Below, piece by piece: positions 57,738 to 64,000 of a stretch of DNA of 64,000 nt. The number at the start of each line of letters is the position of its first letter. The first letter of the stretch is position 1. Both the position numbers and the translations under genes were made by a program. The DNA lies in assembly GCF_020551945.1 (NCBI RefSeq), contig NZ_JAJBZH010000001.1, forward strand, positions 784,285 through 848,284. Direction: 5' to 3'. Source of the DNA: Cellulosimicrobium marinum. Lineage in GTDB: Bacteria > Actinomycetota > Actinomycetes > Actinomycetales > Cellulomonadaceae. The notes beneath the pieces were generated by a model. That model had not been told where the DNA came from. It worked only from the letters and a program-made list of their open reading frames with translations, and ran no database searches.

Positions 57738-59030
57738 TCAGATCGACACCTGCGGCCCGTCCTCGGTGTCCTTGAGATACTTCCCGAGGTCGAAGAACAC
57801 GGAGCGGTGCAGGAACTGTCGTCGGTGGAGCGACGCCGCCTCGGCCCGCGTGAGCCGGGCGGCGTCGCACGCCTCGTCCCAGCGGGCGTCGATGGTCTCC
57901 ACCAGGTGCTCGACGACGTCGTGCGCCTCGCGGGCGGTCAGGCCGTACTCGGCGGCCACGGAGACGAGGGTCGCGAGCCGACTCTCCCGCTGCCCGTCGC
58001 GGCCGTACGCGATGGCCTGGAACATGGTGTTCCCGGAGCGCGCGCCGGGGCTCAGGTCGTACGCGGGCGTGAGGGCGAGTCGGTGACCGTCCCAGAACGC
58101 CGCGTGGTTGCGCAGGTGGTCGTCGTTGTTCGAGATCGCGATGTTGAACGCGACGCGCCGGAACACGTCCTCGCCGACGGCAGGCCCGGCCCCGTGGGCG
58201 CGGAGCACGTCGACGAGCTCGGGGTATGTCCCGACCCGGGCGGTCGACTCGGTGAGCCCGGTCATCGTCAGCCCGCTGACGACGAGCCGGCGCGCCCCGT
58301 CGGGCGTCCGGTCGAACCGTTCGACGACGAGCGCCCAGCGGCCCCGTGAGCGGACGACCTCGGCACGGGGGACGGCGATGCCGACGGCGCCGGCGAGGTG
58401 GATCGCGACGGCTTCGGCCTGCACGACCGGGAACGTGTCGGACGACGACGTGAACTTGGCGATGATCTGGCGTCCACCGTCGACGAGGTTCGCCTTCGGC
58501 CGTGCTCCTCCGATCCCGGTTCCGGACTCGAGCGCCGCGTGCAGCGCGGGAGTCAGCTCCTGGCCGTGATCCAGGGCGCTCGCGGCGTCGTACAGCTCGT
58601 CGAGCGCGGCCGTCTCGTCCCGGGCGACGTACCGGCGCGACGACTCCTGGAAGTCGAGCCCGCCCACGCGGTTCGAGCTGGATCGCAGCAGGTAGGTGAG
58701 CTCGTCGACGTCGGTGACGTCCGCCGTCGTACCGCGCCGCCCGTGCAGCCGGTCCAGGATGACGCGCTGCCCCCAGGCGTCGGGCCCCGCGTCGCGCAGG
58801 TTGGGCGCGATCGCCCAGCCGGCGGGCGGCTCGATCCATGCGTCGCGCAGCGGCAGGGTCGGTTCGTAGAGGCTGATCGCACGAGGGTCGTCCAGGTAGG
58901 TGCGGCCGTAGCGGAACCAGGCGCGCCCGTCCGAGCGACGGCGGAGGACGCCTGCAGGGACCGGTGTCACCTCCTGGGGGAGCCACACCCAGACGACCGC
59001 CTGCTCAGAAGTCGAGGTCGTACGCGGCAT
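57738..59030 (-). CDS. hipA: HipA-type serine/threonine kinase toxin
   Basis: Protein of 430 residues, ATG 59030 behind GGAGGA, overlapping the end of hipB by 26 bp. HipA N-terminal subdomain (VPAGVLRRRSDGRAWFRYG, LYEPTLPL), Gly-rich GIGGARPKANLV (172-183), catalytic loop ISNNDDHLRNHAAF (around 300-312) and AYDLSPG (323-329). Catalytic residues appear intact. HipA kinases phosphorylate a cytoplasmic target such as glutamyl-tRNA synthetase and are neutralised by HipB. Confidence 0.92.
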   Translation of the reverse strand: MPRTTSTSEQAVVWVWLPQEVTPVPAGVLRRRSDGRAWFRYGRTYLDDPRAISLYEPTLPLRDAWIEPPAGWAIAPNLRDAGPDAWGQRVILDRLHGRRGTTADVTDVDELTYLLRSSSNRVGGLDFQESSRRYVARDETAALDELYDAASALDHGQELTPALHAALESGTGIGGARPKANLVDGGRQIIAKFTSSSDTFPVVQAEAVAIHLAGAVGIAVPRAEVVRSRGRWALVVERFDRTPDGARRLVVSGLTMTGLTESTARVGTYPELVDVLRAHGAGPAVGEDVFRRVAFNIAISNNDDHLRNHAAFWDGHRLALTPAYDLSPGARSGNTMFQAIAYGRDGQRESRLATLVSVAAEYGLTAREAHDVVEHLVETIDARWDEACDAARLTRAEAASLHRRQFLHRSVFFDLGKYLKDTEDGPQVSI

Positions 59031-59355
59031 CGGCGTCCTCCGCCCGGTGTCGCACCGCGGCCGGCAGCAGGGCGAGCACGTCCTCGCCCTGGCGTCGTCG
59101 CAGCGCCAGCTCGCCGGCGTCCTCGATCCCGAACAGCGGCACGCCGACGAGGAACGCCGCCTGGACGTAGTGACCCGCGCTGACGGAGGGGGCGCCACGT
59201 TCGATGCTCGCGACCGTCGGAGCAGAGACGCCGACCCGCTCGGCGAGCTCGACCTGGGTCCAGCGCCGGGCGATACGGCCCTGCTTCACGCGGACGCCGA
59301 GAAGGCGGAGCGCCTCGCTCGCTTCCCGGCCGACCGTGACTCTCTGCCTTCCCAT
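59005..59355 (-). CDS. hipB: HipB-type XRE antitoxin and repressor
   Basis: Protein of 116 residues. Xre HTH: LGVRVKQGRIARRWTQVELAERVGVSAPTVASIERGAPSVSAG. ATG 59355 was taken as start; a GTG two codons earlier (59361) is possible. The C-terminal tail (RHRAEDADAAYDLDF) extends into the hipA start region. Antitoxin for HipA and autorepressor at the upstream palindrome. Confidence 0.88.
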   Translation of the reverse strand: MGRQRVTVGREASEALRLLGVRVKQGRIARRWTQVELAERVGVSAPTVASIERGAPSVSAGHYVQAAFLVGVPLFGIEDAGELALRRRQGEDVLALLPAAVRHRAEDADAAYDLDF

Positions 59356-59361
59356 GTGCAC

Positions 59362-59373
59362 CTACCCAAGTAG
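59362..59373. promoter_or_regulatory. Candidate HipB operator
   Basis: CTAC-CCAA-GTAG, a perfect inverted repeat six bp upstream of the hipB ATG, in an unusually AT-rich stretch (59370-59415). Confidence 0.5.
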
Positions 59374-59470
59374 TTTGACCTCAAAAGGCTCTCATATCAA
59401 GACTATTAAGGTTGAGGGAGGGAGCGACGCGGCTCCTTCTGTCGCGAGCGCTGCAAAACCTGCCGAACGG

Positions 59471-59500
59471 TCGACAAAGGCGGGACCCCGCTCCTAGGCT
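59471..59500 (+). promoter_or_regulatory. Promoter of the secreted hydrolase gene
   Basis: TCGACA (59471-59476), an 18-bp spacer and TAGGCT (59495-59500), 46 bp before the start codon, which has a normal ribosome-binding site. Confidence 0.55.
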
Positions 59501-59546
59501 GCTGACGACCCGACGGCGCGGTCGGGCCCCGACGAAGGAGTCGCAC

Positions 59547-61469
59547 ATGCCTGCACGCCCCGCACGTCGTCCGCTCGCGCTCGCCGCCGCAGGAGCGTTG
59601 CTCCTGTCCGGTCTGGCGCTGCCCGCCTCCGCCGCCGTCCCCGACGCCGAGGTGGTCGGACCCGTCCCGGCGACGTCCGCCGTCGGCGACCCGGCGCACG
59701 GCTACCCGTTCCTCGCGACGGACTACGACCTCGCCGGGCACGGGTACGTCGAGGAGGAGTTCTTCCTCTCCGGCGAGGCGACGCGGTACCAGGCGGACGG
59801 CCTCACGGACGCGACGGTCCTCAGCACGGGGCACGAGTACCGCACCCGCATCGTGGTGCGCCGCCCCGTCGACCAGGCCGCGTTCAACGGCACCGTGATC
59901 GCCGAGTGGTACAACGTCTCGAACCAGTGGGACCAGGAGGTCGACTGGTTCCAGACGCACGAGCACCTCGTCCGCGAGGGCTACGCGTGGGTCGGCATCT
60001 CCGCCCAGCGCGCGGGCGTCCACTCCGCGACCGGCCTGCGGACGTGGAGCCCGGACCGCTACGGCACCCTCGACCTCACCGACGGCGGCACCGTCACCGA
60101 CGACTCGCTGTCCTACGACGTGTTCAGCCAGGCCGTCGAGGCGGTGCGCGACCCCGAGGGCACCGCGCCGCTCGGGCCGCTCGACGCGGACCGCGTCGTC
60201 GCGACGGGCCACTCGCAGTCGGCGGGACGCCTGCGGACGTACGTGAACTCGGTCGACCCGCTCGCCGACGTCGTGGACGCGGTCGTGCTGCACGGCGGCG
60301 GCGCGTCGATCCGCGACGACATCGACACGCCCGTGTTCAAGATCAACAGCGAGACGGACATCGCGATCAACCTCCTCGGGGCGCGCGAGCGCCAGCCCGA
60401 CACCGACCTGCTGCGCACGTGGGAGGTCGCGGGGGCGTCGCACGGCGACTGGAAGCTCATCACGGACTACGGGCGCCTGCGCATCCGCGACGTCGGCTCG
60501 GCACCGGGCGGCTACCCGGGCACGCCGCAGACGTGCGAGCAGCCGTCCGGGTCGCGCGTGCCCCAGCACATGGTGCAGGGCGCGGTGTACGACCACGTGG
60601 CGGCGTGGGTCGGGGACGGCACGCTGCCGCCGTCCGCCGCTCCCATCGAGCTCACGGACGACACGCCCCCCGCGGTGGCGCGCGACGAGCTCGGCCTCGG
60701 CCTCGGCGGGATCCGCCTCGCGCAGCAGGACGAGCCGACGCGTCTCAACTCCGGGGCGAACGCCGGTCCCGGCTTCTGCTTCCTCGACGGCGGCTCCACG
60801 CCCGTCGATGACGCGACCCTCGCCGACTGGTACCCGGACCCGCAGGTCTACGCGGACGACGTCGTCGCGTCGACGCGCGCCGCGGTCGAGGCGGGCTACG
60901 TCCCCGCCGAGGTCGCCGCCGACCCCGCCTGGTACACGGACGTCGTCGAGCTCGTGGGCGACCGCGTCACCGGCGGGACCATCGACGCCGCCGTGGGCGA
61001 GCAGGTCCAGGACCTCATGCGCGAGGCGCTCGACGCCGCGGACGCGGGCGACTGGGCCGCCGCCGACGCGCTCGTCGCCGACGCGCACGACCTCGCCCAG
61101 GCGCAGATCTCCGACGCCGACGCCGCGGCGAGCGTCGTGCGCGCCACCCTCGCCGTGCGCGGGGTCATCGGCCTCACCGCCGGCGACGACGCGCTCGACG
61201 TCGCCGTCGAGGCACAGGCCCGCTGCCTCGCCGGACGCGCGTACGTCGCCGTCCGGGCCACGAACGACGACGACGTGCCGGCGGACATCACGCTCACCAC
61301 GCCGTTCGGCACGCGCACCGTCGCGGACGTCGCACCCGGCCGCTCCGCCTACCAGTCGTTCGCGGTGCGCGCGACGTCCGTCGACGCCGGGAACGCCGAG
61401 GTGTCCGCGTCCGGCGACGGCCGCTCGTTCGACGGCGACGCCGCGTTCTCCGCGCTCGACTGCGGCTGA
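59547..61469 (+). CDS. Secreted alpha/beta-hydrolase domain protein
   Basis: Protein of 640 residues, ATG 59547 behind AAGGAG (59535-59540). Signal peptide cleaved near LPASAAV. The alpha/beta-hydrolase domain has FNGTVIAEWYNVSNQWDQEVDWF, GYAWVGISAQRAGV and nucleophile elbow ATGHSQSAGRL (GHSQS), then VAGASHGDW with the likely catalytic His. This matches the exported alpha/beta-hydrolase_10 type often found in actinobacteria. The C-terminal 200 residues are helical plus a beta domain (RCLAGRAYVAVRATNDDDVPADITL). Substrate unknown. Confidence 0.82.
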   Translation: MPARPARRPLALAAAGALLLSGLALPASAAVPDAEVVGPVPATSAVGDPAHGYPFLATDYDLAGHGYVEEEFFLSGEATRYQADGLTDATVLSTGHEYRTRIVVRRPVDQAAFNGTVIAEWYNVSNQWDQEVDWFQTHEHLVREGYAWVGISAQRAGVHSATGLRTWSPDRYGTLDLTDGGTVTDDSLSYDVFSQAVEAVRDPEGTAPLGPLDADRVVATGHSQSAGRLRTYVNSVDPLADVVDAVVLHGGGASIRDDIDTPVFKINSETDIAINLLGARERQPDTDLLRTWEVAGASHGDWKLITDYGRLRIRDVGSAPGGYPGTPQTCEQPSGSRVPQHMVQGAVYDHVAAWVGDGTLPPSAAPIELTDDTPPAVARDELGLGLGGIRLAQQDEPTRLNSGANAGPGFCFLDGGSTPVDDATLADWYPDPQVYADDVVASTRAAVEAGYVPAEVAADPAWYTDVVELVGDRVTGGTIDAAVGEQVQDLMREALDAADAGDWAAADALVADAHDLAQAQISDADAAASVVRATLAVRGVIGLTAGDDALDVAVEAQARCLAGRAYVAVRATNDDDVPADITLTTPFGTRTVADVAPGRSAYQSFAVRATSVDAGNAEVSASGDGRSFDGDAAFSALDCG

Positions 61470-61680
61470 CCGTCCGTCCGACCCTGCGTTGGCGGCAGAA
61501 CGCGATGCATTCGAACTGTCCAGCCGGTGATGTGCGGTAGATCAGAGCGCAAGGGGTAGCGTCGTCTATGCCGAGGCATCACGGATGGGTCGTGCGAGAA
61601 GTTCCAGACAGAGCCAGGCCGAACAGCCTCATCTGCGTTAGCCCTGATCGTGCAGGCATCATGAGTAGAGCGGGGACTGT

Positions 61681-62094
61681 ATGGACGCCGATCGACTAGT
61701 TCCTGACGCGGAGCTCGATTTCGACTCCAACCTCGTCTTTACGCTCGACGGTGCGCTGTTCACGGGTACGGCTTTCGAAGAGACTCCCGACCTGGGCAGG
61801 TCCGAGGTCGTGTATCGAGATGGCATACAGGAGGGTCCCGCACGTGACTGGTATCCATCGGGGGTACTGAAGGGCGAGTCTCACTACGTCCAAGGCGTCT
61901 TGCATGGGACGGAGAGAGAGTTTCGCGAGGTCGGCACCCTGGCAGAAGAATCCCGATACGAGTACGGCATCAGGGTCCTTCGCAAGACCTTCGCCGCCGA
62001 CGGCGCGGTCATCAGTACTCAGGAGCTCGACGAGAACAGTGCGGAGGCTGCACTGCTATGTCGAATGCGCCGGGAACACGGATGGCCGACATGA
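61681..62094 (+). CDS. YwqK/MORN-repeat-like protein
   Basis: Protein of 137 residues with less GC-biased codon use than the main chromosome. Repeats with VYRDGIQEGPARDWYPSGVLKGESHYVQGVLHGTEREF resemble MORN-like YwqK proteins, which are annotated as antitoxins of contact-dependent toxins. No toxin gene is adjacent, so it may be an orphan immunity protein left on a mobile edge. The upstream 61470-61680 holds no recognisable gene. Confidence 0.7.
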   Translation: MDADRLVPDAELDFDSNLVFTLDGALFTGTAFEETPDLGRSEVVYRDGIQEGPARDWYPSGVLKGESHYVQGVLHGTEREFREVGTLAEESRYEYGIRVLRKTFAADGAVISTQELDENSAEAALLCRMRREHGWPT

Positions 62095-62175
62095 TCCGTC
62101 CTGGGGGCCGGACGAACGCTCGTGGGCTCACATCGCGCACGACCCGCCGCACCGGCGCGCGACAGGGGGGACTCG

Positions 62176-63174
62176 CTAGGTGTGATGTCCAGAGAGGTTG
62201 GTCAGCCGGCTGATCGGTGCTTGATTGCCGATCGCGGAGTGGAGTCTGTGGTGATTGTAGAAGTGCAGCCATCTGGGCAGGGCGGCGCGCCGCTCGGTCT
62301 CTGAGGTGTAGAAGCGGGCGTAGGCCCACTCGTCGGCCAGGGTGCGGTAGAAGCGCTCGATCTTTCCGTTGGTCTGTGGCCGGTAGGGCCGAGTGCGCTT
62401 GTGCTTGATCCCGAGTTCCGCGCAGGCGTCACGCCAGGCGAACGACTTGTAGGCCGATCCGTTGTCGGACAGGACGCGCTCGACTGCCACGCCTCGCTCG
62501 GCGAACCAGGCCACCGCGCGTTGCAGGACACCGATCGCGGTTGCGGCCTTCTCGTCAGTACAGATCTCGAGGTATGCGACGCGGGAGAAGTCGTCGACGA
62601 CGGTGTGCACGAAGGCTGTCCCGACCAGCGCCCGGTAGTTGTCGCCGCGGTTCCCGGTCCGGTGGGCCGTGGAGCGCTTGTTGAGGCCTCCTTGGGCGCG
62701 CCCGACGAAGCGCCAGCCGCCACCGTCGGGGACATTGCCGAACTTGGTCACATCCACATGGATGAGCGACCCCGGGCGGTCGTGCTCGTAGCGGCGCAAC
62801 GGCTCCCCGGTGACCCGGTCGATGCGCGCCAGCCGGTTGATCCGGCACCGCACCAGCACCATGTGGACCGTGGAAGCCGCCATCCCGAGACGCCCGGCGA
62901 TCTGGACCGGGCCCAGCCGGTGTCGCCAGCGCAGCCGCACGATCGCCTTGACCACCGGCTGCGGGGTGCGGGTCGGGCTGCGGTGCGGGCGCGAGCTGCG
63001 GTCGTTCATGCCCGCTGGGCCCTCGGTGCGGTATCGCTCGGTCCACTTCTTCGCGGTGCGCGGGGAGACCATGAACATCTTCGCGGCCGTCGCGTAGGTC
63101 CAGCCTGACTCGACGACCAACAGGGCGAGCCGCAGACGCGTTCTCGGGGTAAGCAGGGCATTAGCGTGGATCAT
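62176..63174 (-). CDS. IS481-family transposase
   Basis: Protein of 332 residues from ATG 63174. N-terminal HTH (ALLVVESGWTYATAAKMFMVSPRTAKKWTERY), then an rve-type DDE domain with Asp141 (IHVDVTKFG), Asp237 (VLSDNGSAY) and Glu273 (QTNGKIERFYRTL). Full length for the family. The stop codon TAG is supplied by the flanking CTAG, so the reading frame ends in the target site rather than in the element. Confidence 0.93.
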   Translation of the reverse strand: MIHANALLTPRTRLRLALLVVESGWTYATAAKMFMVSPRTAKKWTERYRTEGPAGMNDRSSRPHRSPTRTPQPVVKAIVRLRWRHRLGPVQIAGRLGMAASTVHMVLVRCRINRLARIDRVTGEPLRRYEHDRPGSLIHVDVTKFGNVPDGGGWRFVGRAQGGLNKRSTAHRTGNRGDNYRALVGTAFVHTVVDDFSRVAYLEICTDEKAATAIGVLQRAVAWFAERGVAVERVLSDNGSAYKSFAWRDACAELGIKHKRTRPYRPQTNGKIERFYRTLADEWAYARFYTSETERRAALPRWLHFYNHHRLHSAIGNQAPISRLTNLSGHHT

Positions 63175-63304
63175 GAGGGCCTCCGGTTGGCAGTAGTGGT
63201 TCCTCGACAGCTCCACTTCACAACCGGAGGCCCTCGTCAGCCAGCGCTCAGAGCCCGTGTCGACCTCACGGACTCGGTACAACCTCCCTGGACATCACAC
63301 CTAG
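62176..63304. mobile_element. IS481-family insertion sequence with CTAG target
   Basis: Terminal inverted repeats GTGTGATGTCCAGAGAGGTT (62180-62199) and the reverse complement of 63281-63300 (GTGTGATGTCCAGGGAGGTT), one mismatch in 20. Both ends are flanked by CTAG (62176-62179, 63301-63304), as expected for IS481 elements, which insert at NCTAGN. A single transposase gene fills it. Intact ends and ORF suggest a recent insertion. Confidence 0.88.
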
Positions 63305-63329
63305 GGCGTGTCTCCCTAGTGCCTTGCTC

Positions 63330-63782
63330 ATGGTGGTGCAGAGTGCGGGCGTGTGTCCTAACTCGGAGTTGCCAGAGGGACTAATCGGTGCCGGCGAACG
63401 ACCTCTAGCCAGGTTGTCAGAGCGGCAGTTCCTTGCCCTGTTCGCGAGGCGACCAGGCATGTATGTCGGCCGGGCCACATGGGTTCGCGTCGTCGCGTGG
63501 CTCGAGGGATACGACATGCACGGGGATCGCTATACAGGTGGGGTGCTCGATGGCTTCAAGGAGTGGCTCCTAACCCGACCTGGCGCACGGGGACCCAACC
63601 TGGTCTGGTCCGCGATCGTCTGGGGACTGGCCTTTCCGGGCCGCGAGTCGCCGGGGCCCGACGATCTGACCGACGACGACGACCATCACGCCCTCGCGGT
63701 CCTGTTCGAGCTCGTTGATGCGTTCCTGGCCGAGAAGGAATCCCGCTTGCGGTGCCGCCGAGAGGCATCCGACGTCCCCTGA
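63330..63782 (+). CDS. Hypothetical protein next to IS481
   Basis: Protein of 150 residues from ATG 63330 (TTG 63324 is an alternative). RQFLALFARRPGMYVGRATWVRVVAWLEGYDMHG and an acidic DDLTDDDDHHAL segment are visible. The RRPGMYVG...L.GYD pattern recurs in small proteins near polymorphic-toxin loci, but I cannot name the family. The start lies 26 bp beyond the IS end, so the native N-terminus or promoter may have been displaced. Confidence 0.6.
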   Translation: MVVQSAGVCPNSELPEGLIGAGERPLARLSERQFLALFARRPGMYVGRATWVRVVAWLEGYDMHGDRYTGGVLDGFKEWLLTRPGARGPNLVWSAIVWGLAFPGRESPGPDDLTDDDDHHALAVLFELVDAFLAEKESRLRCRREASDVP

Positions 63783-63824
63783 CATGCTGTCGCGCATGTC
63801 CGTGAGTCCGACGCCATCTGGGAA

Positions 63825-64000
63825 TCACGGCGCGGGAACCCAAATCAGGATCGCTGCGACGATGACGGCGCCGCGGAAGATCACGGCGTGCTTGTCGTAG
63901 CGGGTCGCGAGTGCTCGCCATTGCTTGATGCGGTTGTAGAACCGCTCGACCGTGTTGCGGCCCCGGTAGGTGACGGGGTCGTAGGTCACGGGACGGCCGC
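63825..64000 (-). CDS. IS5-like transposase, C-terminal fragment cut by the window edge
   Basis: The reverse strand is open from the window edge to TGA at 63825-63827. The last 58 codons read RPVTYDPVTYRGRNTVERFYNRIKQW then RALATRYDKHAVIFRGAVIVAAILIWVPAP, the typical C-terminus of IS5/IS427-group transposases (E...N..K..R...TRYDK). The N-terminus lies outside. This second IS marks the region as a mobile edge. Confidence 0.88.
   Translation of the reverse strand, partial: GRPVTYDPVTYRGRNTVERFYNRIKQWRALATRYDKHAVIFRGAVIVAAILIWVPAP

Noticed and set aside
61500..61580. tRNA-like sequence or attachment site before the mobile edge
   Set aside because: GCATTCGAACTG resembles a T-loop, but no acceptor stem or anticodon arm can be folded around it.

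Overview
The window is very GC-rich, has tightly packed genes with 1-4 bp ATGA/GTGA stop-start overlaps and many GTG starts, and encodes actinobacterial protein families: a DUF4333 lipoprotein, a CsoR/CopZ/CopA copper island, a Gram-positive type heme block, PadR and RHH regulators, DUF4157/DUF4255 injection-system genes. This fits a Micrococcales actinobacterium of the Cellulomonas/Cellulosimicrobium/Isoptericola kind. The placement is inferred from gene content only; there is no rRNA or tRNA in the window.

Layout. 0-6.7 kb: the 3'-truncated pntA, a small lipoprotein, a flippase-like LPG-synthase-domain protein, an HdeD-type membrane protein and a membrane-anchored hypothetical protein. 6.7-11.9 kb: a sulfur-type operon (AprA-like flavoprotein, two-cluster ferredoxin, sulfonate/nitrate/taurine-type ABC importer) preceded by a clear promoter with two abutting palindromes and a leaderless 26-codon ORF ending Gly-Cys-Cys-Arg-Arg-Pro, the layout of a cysteine attenuator. 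11.9-19 kb: CPBP protease homologue, SPFH/RHH pair, cation:proton antiporter, an HTH-regulated ABC exporter and a small membrane protein. 19-22.9 kb: csoR-copZ-copA with a CsoR operator. 23-24.8 kb: DUF2330 protein and a second HdeD-type protein. 24.9-34.8 kb: heme genes hemE-hemG, hemC-hemD-hemB-hemL, divergent hemA, then ppx. 35-47 kb: cell-envelope genes (GHL10 glycosidase, WXG-like secreted protein, LytM peptidase, arylsulfotransferase-type lipoprotein), a PadR pair, purB and a two-gene alpha/beta-hydrolase unit. 47-57.7 kb: a partial extracellular contractile injection system (eCIS) locus with PAAR, DUF4255, AAA+ ATPase, DUF4157 protein and a candidate HExxH effector, but no tube, sheath or baseplate gene. 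57.7-61.5 kb: hipBA and a secreted hydrolase. 61.5-64 kb: a visibly more AT-rich mobile edge with a YwqK-type protein, an intact IS481-family element and the end of an IS5-like transposase.

Two patterns cut across the annotation. First, at least eight genes start with no Shine-Dalgarno sequence and a TANNNT hexamer (TATAAC in one case) 6-8 nt before the start codon, the signature of leaderless mRNA. Second, several families of palindromic or tandem repeats are scattered through the window. One family is purely intergenic (four copies). Others sit in frame inside unrelated proteins: copA and hemD share a homologous low-complexity insert, and hemD and the HdeD-like protein share a 60-bp palindrome. 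These in-frame inserts explain why HemD is far longer than its family. The cysteine-attenuator layout, the in-frame repeats and the eCIS-linked protease are the observations most worth following up.
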